Shown piece after piece: positions 1 to 11,760 of a stretch of DNA of 64,000 nucleotides. Location of the stretch: contig CM052356.1 in the NCBI GenBank assembly GCA_028551475.1, positions 30,717,884-30,781,883 on the forward strand. The letters run 5' to 3'. Position 1 is the first letter of the stretch. Each line of letters begins with the position of its first letter. The DNA comes from Casuarina equisetifolia. Lineage: Eukaryota > Streptophyta > Magnoliopsida > Fagales > Casuarinaceae. The notes beneath the pieces were generated by a model. That model saw only the letters and a program-made list of their open reading frames with translations. It did no database searches and was not told the DNA's origin. The translations under genes and the position numbers were made by a program.

Positions 1-347
1 TGAGTCTCACCATCAAAACTAGTCAAAACACGTACATCATCTTAGAAAAATGATTTCTTTTAATCTTTTTGAAACTTGAAATACTCTCATAATAAAGTTA
101 TAATAATATCAATAGAATGAGTACAATTTTGAATAAGATTGAGTTTCTTCAATGAAAAATCAAGGCAACCATATGTTTCTTGTTTTTTTTTTTTCTGGTG
201 CTATCTAATTACTCCTAATTTGAATCTTGTTACAATATTATAATTTCACTAAAAATAAAATAAGAGATTAAACTACTCCATCAAGAAATTAGGAAATGGA
301 TGTTCATCAGAATCCCTGAACGAAAAAAGCCATGGCGGAAGGCAGGT
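1..347. other. AT-rich flank downstream of the receptor pseudogene
   Basis: AT-rich sequence with a short poly-T run near 182-193. An intact receptor kinase read leftward would have its transmembrane segment and kinase domain here, but I can read no hydrophobic segment and no kinase motif (no HRD, DFG or glycine-loop-like peptide) in any frame. I see no gene here. Confidence 0.6.
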
Positions 348-1078
348 TCAGCTGATGCGACCGGTGAAATTGTTGTGAGACAAGTCGAGAAGGTCTAGGG
401 GGAGAGTCCAAAAAATGCTCGGAACCTCACCGGAAAGTTGGTTGTACGATAGATTGAGATACTCAAGACTCGGTAAAGAAGCCAGAGAAGATGGAAGTCC
501 GCCGGAGAGATTATTTTGAGCCATGTTTATGTCTGTGAGATACTTGGCTGAGCGGAGTGTATCTGGTATTGGACCAGAGAGCTTGTTGCTCTGCAGATGA
601 AGATAGATCAACGACCGAAGGTCACCGATGGTGGGAGGGATGTTTCCAGAGAAGGAATTGTCGTTCAGTTCAACGTCGACCAGCGACGAAGCGCCCGAGA
701 TCTCGGCCGGAATTGCACCCGATAGGAGGTTTTTTCCTACATACAACTGGAAAAGGGACTTGGCATTCTTGATATCAGGCGCGATCGGGCCTTGGAAATT
801 ATTGGTCGCGAGATCAATTATGTTCACGTTCGGTAATCCCCAGATTCCAGCAGGAACGATCCCGGAGAGCCAGTTTTGGCTGACCCTGAAACGCTTCAGA
901 GTCGTACAGTTGGCGTAGTTTGCCGGAATTTGTCCCGTCAAATTGTTGTCGAGCACAAGAAGCTTTGTCATGGTACCTAGCTTGCACATGTCCGGTGGGA
1001 TTGGACCGGTCAAGAGGTTCTCGGAAACGTCGATGAAATCGAAATTTGTCCAAGAACCGAGCTTTTGTGGCAGAGGTC

Positions 1079-1083
1079 CAGTC
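1079..1083. repeat. Target-site duplication, left copy (CAGTC)
   Basis: The five bases CAGTC directly before the left LTR recur at 7952-7956 directly after the right LTR. A five-base duplication is normal for Copia integrase. Confidence 0.85.
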
Positions 1084-1495
1084 TATTAGTTTAATTTTTT
1101 ATTTAAGCTTACTTAAGTGGGCTATATTATATTGGTCCATGAGAGTTCTAAATATGGATTGACTGATGTGGGCCGTGGCTAACTAAATAGGCCCGTGATG
1201 AGTGGGCCTATTGGGTTGCACATAAAGTAAGACTAGGTCTTATCCTCTAGCTCATATAAATTCGTAATGTTCTTAAGGTTTCATAATGTTGCTTTTCACA
1301 AAAGAGGCGAAGGTTCTCACATCGTGCTAGAGATTCTTATGAGAATAGAGAATATTCACATAAGCCCGAATTCGAAGGAACATTATTGGGTTTACGACAA
1401 CGTGAGAATGGATTGCAAAAGTGGTATATTTCTGTCTATTAAATTTCTTTTTGTTTACTAAATCAAAATCATATAAATAGTGTTTTAAAATCTAG
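1084..1495 (+). repeat. Left LTR of the Copia element
   Basis: It aligns over about 410 bases with the right LTR, sharing long blocks such as TTTATTTAAGCTTACTTAAG and GGTTTCATAATGTTGCTTTT. The start is fixed by the target duplication. The end is uncertain, because similarity fades after about 1495 while the right copy runs about 40 bases further. The true end may lie as far as about 1547. Confidence 0.8.
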
Positions 1496-1974
1496 TTTTG
1501 ATTTTTATTTGGTTTACAAAAATCGTTTTTATTTACTGTTTGGCTCAAAATGTGATTTGCTAAACATTTGGGTGTTGTTTATGATTTGGTGAAACAATTT
1601 TTGCATTATTTGGGTTCAAACTATAATTTTTGAAACTTTCAAATTGCAAAAATCTCAAATCTCTTAATCGGGCAAAATTTTATGAAATTTTGATCCGATT
1701 AAGGTGTTTCTCCCCACAATTGGATTCTATGCAAAACGATCTATAGTTCTACACGAACTTTTAGCACCAAAATCACATTTTTGAGTCCATTTTCATTTTT
1801 TCCCAAAACCTAACTTTTTTGGTTCAAATTTTGGTCATTTTTGTGGTTTAATCAGCCAAAACAACATATTTTTACAGTTTTTCGGCAAATCTGGGCCAGA
1901 ATCGATGCCAATTTCGTGTTAATTTTGCATGAATCTACGAATCACAAACGAAAATGTTCATAGTTCGTTCGGGT

Positions 1975-2292
1975 TCTGTTCGGGTTGTTTTCAACCCGAA
2001 AAGCAGGATCAACCCGCTTTGTGGGTCATCCAGGTCTGGACCCAACCGTGCTAGACCCGGGTCAGGATGGTCCAACCCATTTGGGTCGAGCCCATCGGGG
2101 TCGGCCCAGCCTGACCCATCGTGGTAGGCCCGATCCGGCCTATTCAGATCGAGTCATCGGTCTGGCCCATTCAGGTCACAGGTTTGGCCCATTCGAGTCA
2201 ACCTAGTCCGACCTATTCGGGTTAGGCCCATTTGGGTCAACCCGATCCGACCCATTCGAGTTTGTGGGCCTGACCCGGTCAACGGTCAACAG
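1975..2292 (+). repeat. GC-rich degenerate tandem repeat in the retrotransposon leader
   Basis: About 320 bases built from many imperfect copies of a unit of roughly 20-25 bases. The copies contain GGCCCATT, GGGTCAACCC and GATCCGACCC in varying order. Because GGGTC and GACCC alternate, the tract is rich in short inverted repeats. It is far more GC-rich than the AT-rich leader around it. A 73-residue open frame across it is a by-product of the composition. Confidence 0.75.
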
Positions 2293-5200
2293 TAAAAAAA
2301 AAGTCAATTATTTTTACCAGAAACTTTGACTAGCGTGTGAGAATGCGTGGGTGGTCCAAATTGAGTGCGGTTTGAACCAAAATGTGTATTTTTAAATAAT
2401 GAACATTTTGATATATTATATTATATGTTTTATATATCTTTTTAGTCTCTTTTGATACTTTAAAGTTTAAAGCATGTATGTTGACATCTTATTTATTTTC
2501 TATCATGCTTAAGTTTGTTCATAAACATACTTTGTATGCCATTATAGTATATGTAATTGAAGCATGCATTTAGTTGAGTCTGTTAAAGTGTTAATTCATA
2601 TTCTAATGAGTACATAAAGCATGTCCCGCAATATGAGAATGATCCAATTAAGTTGTGACTGCCAAAGTGGCATAACTTAATTGTGTTCAAGAAGTTTTCT
2701 TATGTGGATGGGGACGTTTTCATTTTAGTATATAGTTATACTCCCAAAAGAGGTGATTATATATTAGAATATAAAGAGCTGCATAGTTAAAATGCATGTG
2801 TTTAGATTAATTGGATTACTCTGTACACCCAAAAGTGGTAGATTATGAAAATTAAAATATTCTCATGGCCTTTATTATGCTGAGATTTTTACATTGATTT
2901 GTTATGTATTTTGCCCAAAAGTGTTTACATGATAGAGTTTGTGAATCTCTAAGTATGTCATTGTGTTTAAATAGTACTCGTATATTACTAATGTTGAATT
3001 GACTCATTTTCAGTCACCTTTCCTATCAACAACCAAATGATAACTATTGAGACACTTATGGATGCGAACTTTAAAAGATGGAAAGAGGATGTTATGTTCG
3101 CAATGGAGATGGCAAATGTTCATTTTGCTTTCACTACAGAACAGCCAGCTGCTCTTACTACAAAGAGTACTAAAAAGTAAAAGAAAACTTTTGAATCATA
3201 AGCAAGGAGTAATTAGATTTGTTTATTATTCATGAAGAGGTCAATCATGAATCATCTTAAGAGTGAGTTGTCTGTGGATGGTACTGCTAAGGCATTTATG
3301 GAAGCTGTAGAGAGCAGGTATAAGGTATCCTCAAATGCTGAAACAGGGCAACTTCTTCAAGCATTATATGCCATGAGGTATGATGGAGCTGGTGATTAAG
3401 AGATTACATCATCAGAATGGTATATTATCAAACAAAGCTTAAGGCTTTGGATGTTGCACTCCCTGATGCGTGTGTTATCCACCATGCTCTGAATTCGCTT
3501 CCTCCTGAATTTGGAATAATCAAGACTGCCTATAATAATCAGGAGGAGAGCTGGTCTTTTAATGATCTGATTGCTAAAGTAGTAGTTGAGGAAGAGAAAT
3601 TGAAGCGAGAGAAGTCGCATATGATAATGTATTCTCCCAATTCAAATGTGAGGAAAATAAGAAGAGCAGTTGCACCAAGTCATCCAGGTATTCCTTCAAC
3701 CTCTAAGAATGTTAGTTCATCTAGTCATAAAAGTGGCATCAAGAAAACACTATTTAAGAAAGAGAGTGATCGTTGCTTTTTCTGTAAAAAGAAAGGTCAC
3801 ATGAAGAAGGAGTATAACAAATATAAATCTTGGCTTAAAAAACGCAAGCCAACAAGTAATAGTTCTTTGATTTTTGTTTGTGAATCTAATATATTTGTAG
3901 CCCCATCAAGTTCTTGGTGGCTAGATATTAGTGCAACTAATCATGTTGCTTTTACCATTCAAGGGTTCATAAACAAGTAAAGACCAAGTAAAGATGAACT
4001 ATGGCTTACAATAAAGAATAATGCTAAAGTCCTTGTAGACTTTGTGGGAGATATTGTTTTAACATTAGATTCTGGTTTTCAAATGTTATTAAAGAATATT
4101 TTTTATATACCGTCGTTTAGACGAAATATAATTTTTATTTCTATTTTAGACTGGATGGTTATGCATTTGAAATAAAGAATTCAATAATTACTTTGTTTTA
4201 CAATTCAAATAAAGTTGGATCTTGTGTTTTATCATATGGTTTATATCAATTAAGTTTATCTCCCTATAATGTCTATAATATTGAAAAGGTTGTTCTCAAA
4301 AGGTCTTTTTACCTAAAGAGCAATCATACATTTTGTGGCATAAAAGGCTTGGTTACATTTCTAGAGAGAGGGTGGATAGATTGATAAAGTCTAACTTCTT
4401 CCTCCTCTTAAAGATGATCTAGAGACATATGTTGATTGTTGTAGAGGCAAAATGGTCATGATAAAAAAAAAAGACTGCAAATCACAGTTTTGATATCTTA
4501 GAGATTATATACACTGATATTAGTGGACCCTATACATCAACCTTATGCAGAAATGTATATTTTATTACATTTATAGATAATTTTTTTCGTTATGGTTACC
4601 TGTATTTGATTAAGGAAAAGTCTAAGTCTCTTGATAAATTCAAGATTTTTAAGATTGAAGTCGAAAAACAATTGGGAAAAATAATCAAGATTATTATATC
4701 AGATAAAGGGAGAGATTATGGCAAACATGGCGATGCTGGACAGCTTAAAGGCTCGTTTGCTCAATATTTAGAAAACTTTAGAATAGTTACTCAATTTACA
4801 ATGCCAGGGAATCTTGAACAAAATGGTATAGCTGAAAGACGTAACATGACTCTTATGGATATGGTAAAAAGTATGATAAGTAAAACCAATTTACCTAGTT
4901 TCTTATGGGAAGAAGCTTTGAAAACAACTCTTTATATACTCAATCGAGTACCCACAAAAGTTGTTTTGCTTACGCCATTTGTGTTGTGGATTGGTCGTGT
5001 ACCTAGTTTAAACTATTTAAGAGTTTGGAGATGTCCTGCAGAAGTAAGATTGTATAGTTCAACTCTAAGTAAGTTGGATTTAAGGACTACAAGATGTTAC
5101 TTTGTATCTTATCCTGATCATTGTAAGGGATATCATTTTTATAACCCATCTGGAGGAACTAGAATTGTAGAGTCTCAAACTACCAAGTTTTTGGAGCTTG

Positions 5201-7491
5201 ATGTAGCAGAAAATGTTAGAAGTATTTCTCCACCAATTCAGGATGCAGATGAAGTAGGCACGTCTATGACATTTTCTTTACCTACCAAGCAATAGAATTG
5301 CCTATAATATCAACTGTAAGAACTTTTAAGCCTTCATCATCAGTTACAGATCAAGTTGTGGAACATCAAGTACAGAATCAAGATCCTGAACCTATACTTT
5401 GAAGGTCAATTAGAGAAAGAAAATCTGCAATTCATCCAAATTTTTTTAGTTTATTTAGGTGAACATGATTATGATATAAGAGTTATGAAGGATTCAATAA
5501 GATATACAGAAGCAATATCGAGTTCTCAAGCAAAATTGTGGTTAGATGCAATGCAAGATGAAATGCAATCGATAAAGTATAATGGTGTCTGGGTACTAGT
5601 TGAATTACTTGAAGGTTGTAAACCTGTTAGTTGTAAATGAGTATATAAGACTAAAAAGAGTTCTACTAGGCAAGTTGAAAGGTTTAAACTAGATTAGTAG
5701 CAAAAGGTTTCACACAAAAAAAAGGAATAGATTATAATGAAACTTTTTCTCTAGTCTCTTCTAAAGATTCCTTTAAAATTGTAATGGCTTTAGTAGCTCA
5801 TTTTGATATGGAATTATACCAAATGGATTTTAAAACTATTTTTCTGAATGGAACTCTAGATGAAATAGTGTATATGAAACAACCTGAAGGCTTTGAAATG
5901 AAAGGAGGGAAAAAACTTGTTTGTAGACTTAAGAAATCTATTTATAGTTTAAAGCAAGCTTCTAGACAGTGGTACATAAGGTTTGATAGTTTTATCACTG
6001 CATGTGGTTTTGTCGAGAATAGAGTAGATCATTGTATATACACTAAGATTAGTGGGAGCACTCTGATCTTTTTTATCCTTTTTGTAGATGACATTTTGCT
6101 TGCAAGTAATAATTAAACGTTACTTCATGAGACTAAAAAATTATTGTCAACTCAGTTTGATATGAAGGATCTTGGTGAAAAACTTATGTTTTAGAGATTG
6201 AAATTCAAAGGGACCGTTCTCGGTGTTTATTGGAGCTTTCTCAAAAGGCATATATAGGTCGAATTCTTGAACGGTATAACATGGAAGATTGTAAAGAAGA
6301 CAAAATGCCAATCTATAAGAGTGATAAATTAAATAAATATCAATGCCCTAAAACGGAAGAAGAGAAAGGTTTAATGAGGAATATACCATATGCAAGTGCG
6401 CTTGGTAGTATTATGTATACTCAAGTTTGTACATGCCCTAACATAGCTTTTATAACAGACTTCTTGGAAGATATCAATTGAATCCTAAACAAAAGCATTG
6501 GGTAGCTGTTAAGAAAGTCTTAAGGTACTTAAAGAAAACAAAAGATTATATGATAACCTACAGGCATGTAGAAGAACTAGAGCTGGTTGGGTATACAAAT
6601 TCAGATTTTGCTAGATGTAGGGATGATTAGAAATCTACATCAGGATATGTGTTTATGATGGCGGGAGGAGCCATTTCATGGAAAAGCTCAAAATAGACAA
6701 TGATGACATCTTCAACCATGTATTCGAAATTTATGGCATGTTATGGAGCATCTATTCAAGTTGTTTGGCTAAAGAACCTCATAAGAGAGTTACAAGACTT
6801 TGATTTTGTTAATAGACTAATTAAGTTATACTGTGATAATAGAGCTGCAGTATTGTTTATTAACAATAACAAAAGTCTAAAAATGTCCAAACATATAGAC
6901 ATAAAGTACTTAACCATAAAGGAAAAGGTTAAGGAAGGTGAAATTAATATAGTTGATATGATAGTTGATCCACTTACTAAAGGTCTAAGCCTTTGTGTTT
7001 ATGAAAGACATGTCAATAGAATGGGCTTAGCGGCATCATGGAATGCTTTTGTATAGTGGGAGCTTATAATCTTCTCTTTAAAGACTTAAGGTAAAAGTAT
7101 ACCTTAAGCATTGGCTGGAATTAGTTAACCATAAGGATATCTTGTAACATATAAAGTTTAACTCGAGTTATAAAGTGCAAGATATGTTAAAGGTTCATTG
7201 AAACCATAAAATAAATTCTCTAATGACATTCTGTTATCGAAGGAGAGAGAATTAGACTGACAACCGTAATAACACATATAGAAATTGTTTAAGTGTTATA
7301 TAGTTGCCATATCACCATATTTATTCATTTTAAGAGATTGAAAATTTTGTGGTCATGATTGGTGCTATATCTCTTAATAGATATAGTTATTGGTGTGATT
7401 CAGAGTTTAAGATCTCATATGGTTGGATTCTAGTTAAGAATTATTTTTGGATCAATGTAAAGATGCGCATAGTTTTAGTTTAATATAGCCC

Positions 7492-7502
7492 AAGTGGGAG
7501 AA
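7492..7502 (+). other. Polypurine tract of the Copia element
   Basis: The purine-rich stretch AAGTGGGAGAA lies directly against the right LTR. This is the usual Copia plus-strand priming site and it fixes the LTR start at 7503. Confidence 0.8.
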
Positions 7503-7951
7503 TGTTAACTTAATTTTTTATTTAAGCTTACTTAAGTGGGCTATATTATGTTGGTCCATGAGAATTCTAAATATGGACTGGTTGATATGGGCCGTGGCTA
7601 ACCAAATAGGGCCGTGATGAGTGGGTCTATTGGGTTGCACATAAGGTAAGGCTAGGTCTTATCCCCTAGTTCATATAAATTCGTAATATTCTTAGGGTTT
7701 CATAATGTTGCTTTTCACAAAAGAGACAAAACCTAGGTACTCTCATCGAGCCAGAGATTCTTATGAGAATAGAGGATATTCGCCTAAGCCCGAATTCGAA
7801 AGAGTATCATTGGGTTTATGACAACGTGAGAATGGATTGCAAAAGTAATATATTTTTGTCTATTAAATTTCTTTTTGTTTGCTAAATCAAAATCATAAAA
7901 ACAGTGTTTTAGATCTGTCTACACAAATCCTATAAAGTTTCTTTTCTATCA
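7503..7951 (+). repeat. Right LTR of the Copia element
   Basis: It begins TGTTAAC after the polypurine tract and ends TATCA directly before the CAGTC target duplication, giving the usual TG...CA ends. It is about 449 bases long and about 90% identical to the left LTR over the shared 410 bases by hand count. Confidence 0.85.
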
Positions 7952-7956
7952 CAGTC
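7952..7956. repeat. Target-site duplication, right copy (CAGTC)
   Basis: Second copy of the CAGTC found at 1079-1083. With one copy removed, the receptor reading frame joins as NKLT-GPLPQ, so the insertion cost the host gene no bases. Confidence 0.85.
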
Positions 7957-8933
7957 AACTTATTCTCGTACAAAGAGAGGTTTACTAGCTTCTTGAACTC
8001 GCTAAACTCGGTTGGAACTTCCCCGGTAAGGCCATTTTTGAATAGCTACAAACTCATCAGGTTGGTTGAGAATCTTAGCTCTAATAGATCGCCTTGCATA
8101 TTGTTCATAGAAGCATCAAAGTTCTCGAGCTTCATAAGTTTTCCAAAAATCGTAGGAAGCTTCCCTATGAAGGAATTGTTGTAGAGCTCAAGCTGCCATA
8201 GGTTCACGAGGTTCCCAATCTCCACCAGAATCTCACCGGTCATGTTATTTTCGGAAAGCTCCAAGTCGATAAGACCTGTGAGGCTTCCAATCCCAAGTGG
8301 GATTATTCCCTGGATGTTGTAGTTCGAAAGGTAAAGCCAATTCAACTTGGTTAGCTGAAGGACCTCGTTTGGAATTGGACTGGGACTCAAAGGCTTGTCA
8401 CCGAGGCTCAGCCAGATAAGACTCTTCATGTTTCCCAGCGATTTCCATGGGAACAGGTCGGAGATTCCACTGTTGTTCAGATGCAGAAACTATAATCTAC
8501 TGAGAGAAGATATGTCCGGCATGGGCCCAGTGAATAAATTGTTTGCCAAATCCAAGTATTGCAATTTCACACACTTGTTCAAGTCTGGTGTGATCGGTCC
8601 ATGTAGGAAGTTGAATCTAAATGCGAGCTTCATTAACGACGGCAGTTGGCATATAGAATCCAAAGGAAGAGTCCCCATTAAGTTTTGTCTCGAAAGGTTA
8701 ATTTCCTTTACAGAACCGTTTCCGTTACAGGTGATTCTGGTGAAATTACAAATGTTTGATCCGGTAGTATTCCAATTGCTGAAGACGCTGGGGTTTGATT
8801 GTTGAAGAGCGGATTTCAAAGTCAAGAGAATTTGAAGCTCGTCGGACTAGACGCCGGAAAGAATAGACAGGAAGAAGAAGAAAAAGCACGGACAGAAATA
8901 GAGCCGTTGGCGGGAAGCACGGATCGACGACAT

Positions 8934-11030
8934 GTAGTATAATAGATGGAATGACCTCTGCAAAATCTTTTGTGGGTCCCGTGTTTTCAAATAAGCCAAT
9001 CCGAATCCCCTAAAATGGCGGGAAGCCATATCTTTTAATTTTTATTTTTAGACCAAGAAGAAGTCAAATTTTAAGAAAAAAAAAACAGGTTTGCTATTTT
9101 TCAAGATTCCTTGATTGAAGGACAAACACTCGCTCTGTTCGAGTTTGATAAGGACAAAGACCAGAAGCATCTTCACGGGCCAAGTCTAATAATGTTGCAT
9201 ATCTAGAAACCCTTGACTGTTGAGCTTGAAAATAGCTATGGAGGTGATTATGGTTAGAATGTTTACTTCTTTCTCTACATAAAAAGTGCAATAGGTTATA
9301 ATATTAGCATGTCTTGAAGGGAAGGAAATATTCTTTACAAAAACTTAGTTTATAAACCAAAAAAAAAAGTATTTTATTTGAAACTTAGATTATGATATCA
9401 TGTTAAAAGATTTAATTTTTTTTCTTAAAACTTGTTTGTCAAAAATAGAATACTTTAAAAGTATAAGGAATATGATAAGATAGTATATTGACAATGTAAA
9501 AATAATAATAATTTCAACATGTATCTATTACAATATTACCATAAGGAACATAGTAGTTTAGGTATTGTCTTTTCTCCTTTAGCATTATTGATAGAAGCAT
9601 AGTAGGAACTATTTCATGCAAGACAAGAACAAAGCTTAGTAGTTTAGCTTTTTGGTGGAATGTCCTATATTTTTTCCAATTTTTGCACAATTCTTTTTAC
9701 ATGACCAAAATTTATTTTACAAGTTGGCTTAGGAACGTAACCTAACTCCAATACCATATTAAGATATTAAAATATTTTAAGATAGAAGATCTTGACCTAA
9801 CCTAAATACTAGCTTAAGATGAGGGAAGAGACTTCTTCAATTAAAACAAACTTTCAAGTGCATATTTTGATAATGTTAGACAATCCACTCCATTAACAAT
9901 TTTTTAACAAGAAGATGAGATTTTTAACATGATATTAAAACTCAAACTTAAATATAATACTCATTTATTTCTAAACAAATTATTGAAATGAATAGTTTAC
10001 TCATATACAATACTAGGTATGTTTAAAATATTGTATTTATCTCTCACTATTAAAATCTTGTCCTAATATTCTTTTCGAAATAAAAGATATATCCCTCCTT
10101 CTGATTCTAGAGAAAATTTACTCCTAAATGTTTTGTAGCTTCCAAAAGGTACTTTTGTTCGATACCTTCCTGAGCTACACAAGGGTGTGTGCAACAACAT
10201 CTAAGGCCTCTGTGGAGCTACAAAAGCTATACAGAGAGAGAAGCAAGCACAAAGAACGAAGTTGATAGCCCCAGCGATTATACAGTAATATAAATTATCT
10301 TAAAGGGCAAAAAAAAAGGTTGATCCACTAACTTTATAGCAAAATGTTACAAGTGTTGGCTATGTCACGTTCCATTGTCGATCAGTCTTCACCAATCAGC
10401 TATGTCATCTACCAACCCACTTCATCAAAGAACTTTACTTTGCTCTTGCCTTTCCCCTTTTTGAACTAAAAGAGAGCTTTGTTGTCTCAACCTCACGTGC
10501 AACTTTTAGTAAAAGTAATGGCTTGCTTTAAGCTCTTTTATGCGGCCCTTTAACCTCTAAATGTGATTCATATAGATTGGGTCTTCTTTTCTTTTTTTAT
10601 TGGAGGGAAAAGAGAGGATGATGTTCTACATAAGTTGTGTGTCAGCTTTCGGCAACCTGTCCACCTGAAATGACACCAAAATGACAACAAACAAGTGATG
10701 CAGAAAATTGTCGGAAAAGAAATTGCAGAAAAGAAGATCATTCCCCGTATAATGATTATTTTACATTACATGGCAATCCAAGTAAATGGAGTCACGCATT
10801 CCAGGGCCTCATAGGTGGTAAAAATGGTGTTTTTTTAAGGGAAAAAAAGGAGGTGTCCTCGCACACACCCAACCCCATTCTCTTCATTAATTCCATTTGT
10901 TCAAACAACGAAGGGGAGATCATGAAAAAGAAGGCGAAGGTGGATCAGCACCAGCCAGCCATTCCTAGTCTTCTAGTTACAATTTATAGGTCATTTAGGT
11001 ATTTTTGACTCAATAATTAAGTTCATTATA
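8934..11030. other. Intergenic, AT-rich
   Basis: This includes the promoter side of the receptor pseudogene and about 2 kb of AT-rich sequence. Several short stretches repeat the theme of a TGATATCATGTTAAA-like motif (near 9390 and 9930), as do other intergenic parts of the window. They may be remnants of one old repeat family. Short open frames occur, none with a recognisable product. Confidence 0.5.
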
Positions 11031-11760
11031 ATTAATATCGGAACCAACGATCAGCTTATGAGTTCAAATCCCACAAGATCATTGTGCTACTCCAGGTTAA
11101 GACCCGCTATATGGGAACCATGGAAGGAACTGTCAAGCACGTAGGGGAGAGGAATCCAGGGGCTGCCCAACAGTGTGATGACCCCTGGAGTATGGACTGG
11201 CCATCAGGACATCAATTCAAAAATATGGTGAAATATTACACAATCTATTGTAGTGAACAAAATCACTTAACCAAAAAGTTACATTCCATCGGATTCGTTC
11301 TTAAGCCTAGCCAATTGCTTATGCGCTTTCGTTAAAGCCCAAGACGATGGGTCCGGCACATCTCCTAGACATGATGGGCTTCTTGAGAGTTCAATGATGG
11401 TTTTATATTTATATTTTACACATAGCCCACCTTAAACTCCGGGAATATGTACGATGTAGGGCCGAGAGTTAGGCTCCTCGATATGGGTTACCATGTTGTC
11501 AGCAGAGCATGTCCATATCCAACAACTCGTCACCTGGGCGCCCAATATCAGAGGCCAGTGGTAATGAACCAATGGGCTACCATTTCTCCAGTTTCGATCA
11601 CATGCAGTCTTGCATTTGGGTCATCATCATCTGTCGCAGCCCTCTTGTTCAGACTGCTATCATGGCCCATTTGTCGCATGCATGGAGTAAGCTCACTGCT
11701 TTAGAAGTGGATGAAGCAAGCGGGCATCTGAATTGGAGGGGATAAGATGGGATCTCCATG
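11031..11760. other. GC-richer intergenic block, possibly an old repeat remnant
   Basis: The base composition rises clearly against both flanks. A stretch near 11060 (GAGTTCAAATCCCAC) resembles a pol III B box, and 11410-11500 resembles LTR-like sequence of plant elements. Overlapping short frames (11084-11335, 11447-11704, 11509-11745) are in different phases and match nothing I know. I cannot name the element. Confidence 0.25.

Larger units (their letters stand above)
1084..7951 (+). mobile_element. Ty1/Copia LTR retrotransposon, decayed, inserted in the LRR receptor gene
   Basis: The element is about 6.9 kb, opposite in orientation to the receptor gene it interrupts. Its parts in order are: left LTR; a long leader with a GC-rich repeat tract; a gag region (about 3038-3900, with a CCHC-type zinc-knuckle region near 3775-3810); a protease region (about 3915-4150); GAG-pre-integrase and integrase (about 4200-5050, with the family peptide NGIAERRN); reverse transcriptase (about 5520-6120, with SIYSLKQASRQWY and FVDDILLA); RNase H (about 6600-7050); a polypurine tract; and the right LTR. 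The order integrase before reverse transcriptase identifies Copia. It is broken, with roughly ten or more interruptions of the coding region. A hand comparison of the LTRs gives about 10% difference, mostly transitions. That is about 4 million years at the often-used grass rate, and older at the slower rates of woody lineages. Confidence 0.95.
348..8933 (-). pseudogene. Broken LRR receptor-like kinase gene, RLK7/HAIKU2 type (LRR subfamily XI), split by a Copia element
   Basis: The gene is read on the minus strand in two blocks, 8933-7952 and 1083-348, separated by a retrotransposon. The first block opens with a likely signal peptide (ATG at 8931-8933, then a run of Phe and Leu). An LRRNT-like segment follows (SDELQILLTLKSALQQ; CNFTRITC), then LRRs such as NLWQLELYNNSFIGKLP. 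The second block continues with LGSWTNFDFIDVSENLLTGP and further LRRs to LDLSHNNFTGRI. Order and wording match Arabidopsis RLK7 and IKU2, peptide-sensing plasma-membrane receptors. Host codons resume exactly across the insertion (KLT, then GPLPQ). It is dead. In-frame stops lie at 8847-8849 (TAG, at the signal-peptide junction), 8490-8492 (TAG), 8046-8048 (TAG) and 348-350 (TGA), and no transmembrane segment or kinase follows. The family is certain; RLK7 versus IKU2 is not resolved. Confidence 0.9.

Noticed and set aside
11084-11745. Overlapping frames that could be a small gene
   Set aside because: Three frames in different phases, no recognisable product and repeat-like sequence. Listed only as an unnamed intergenic block.
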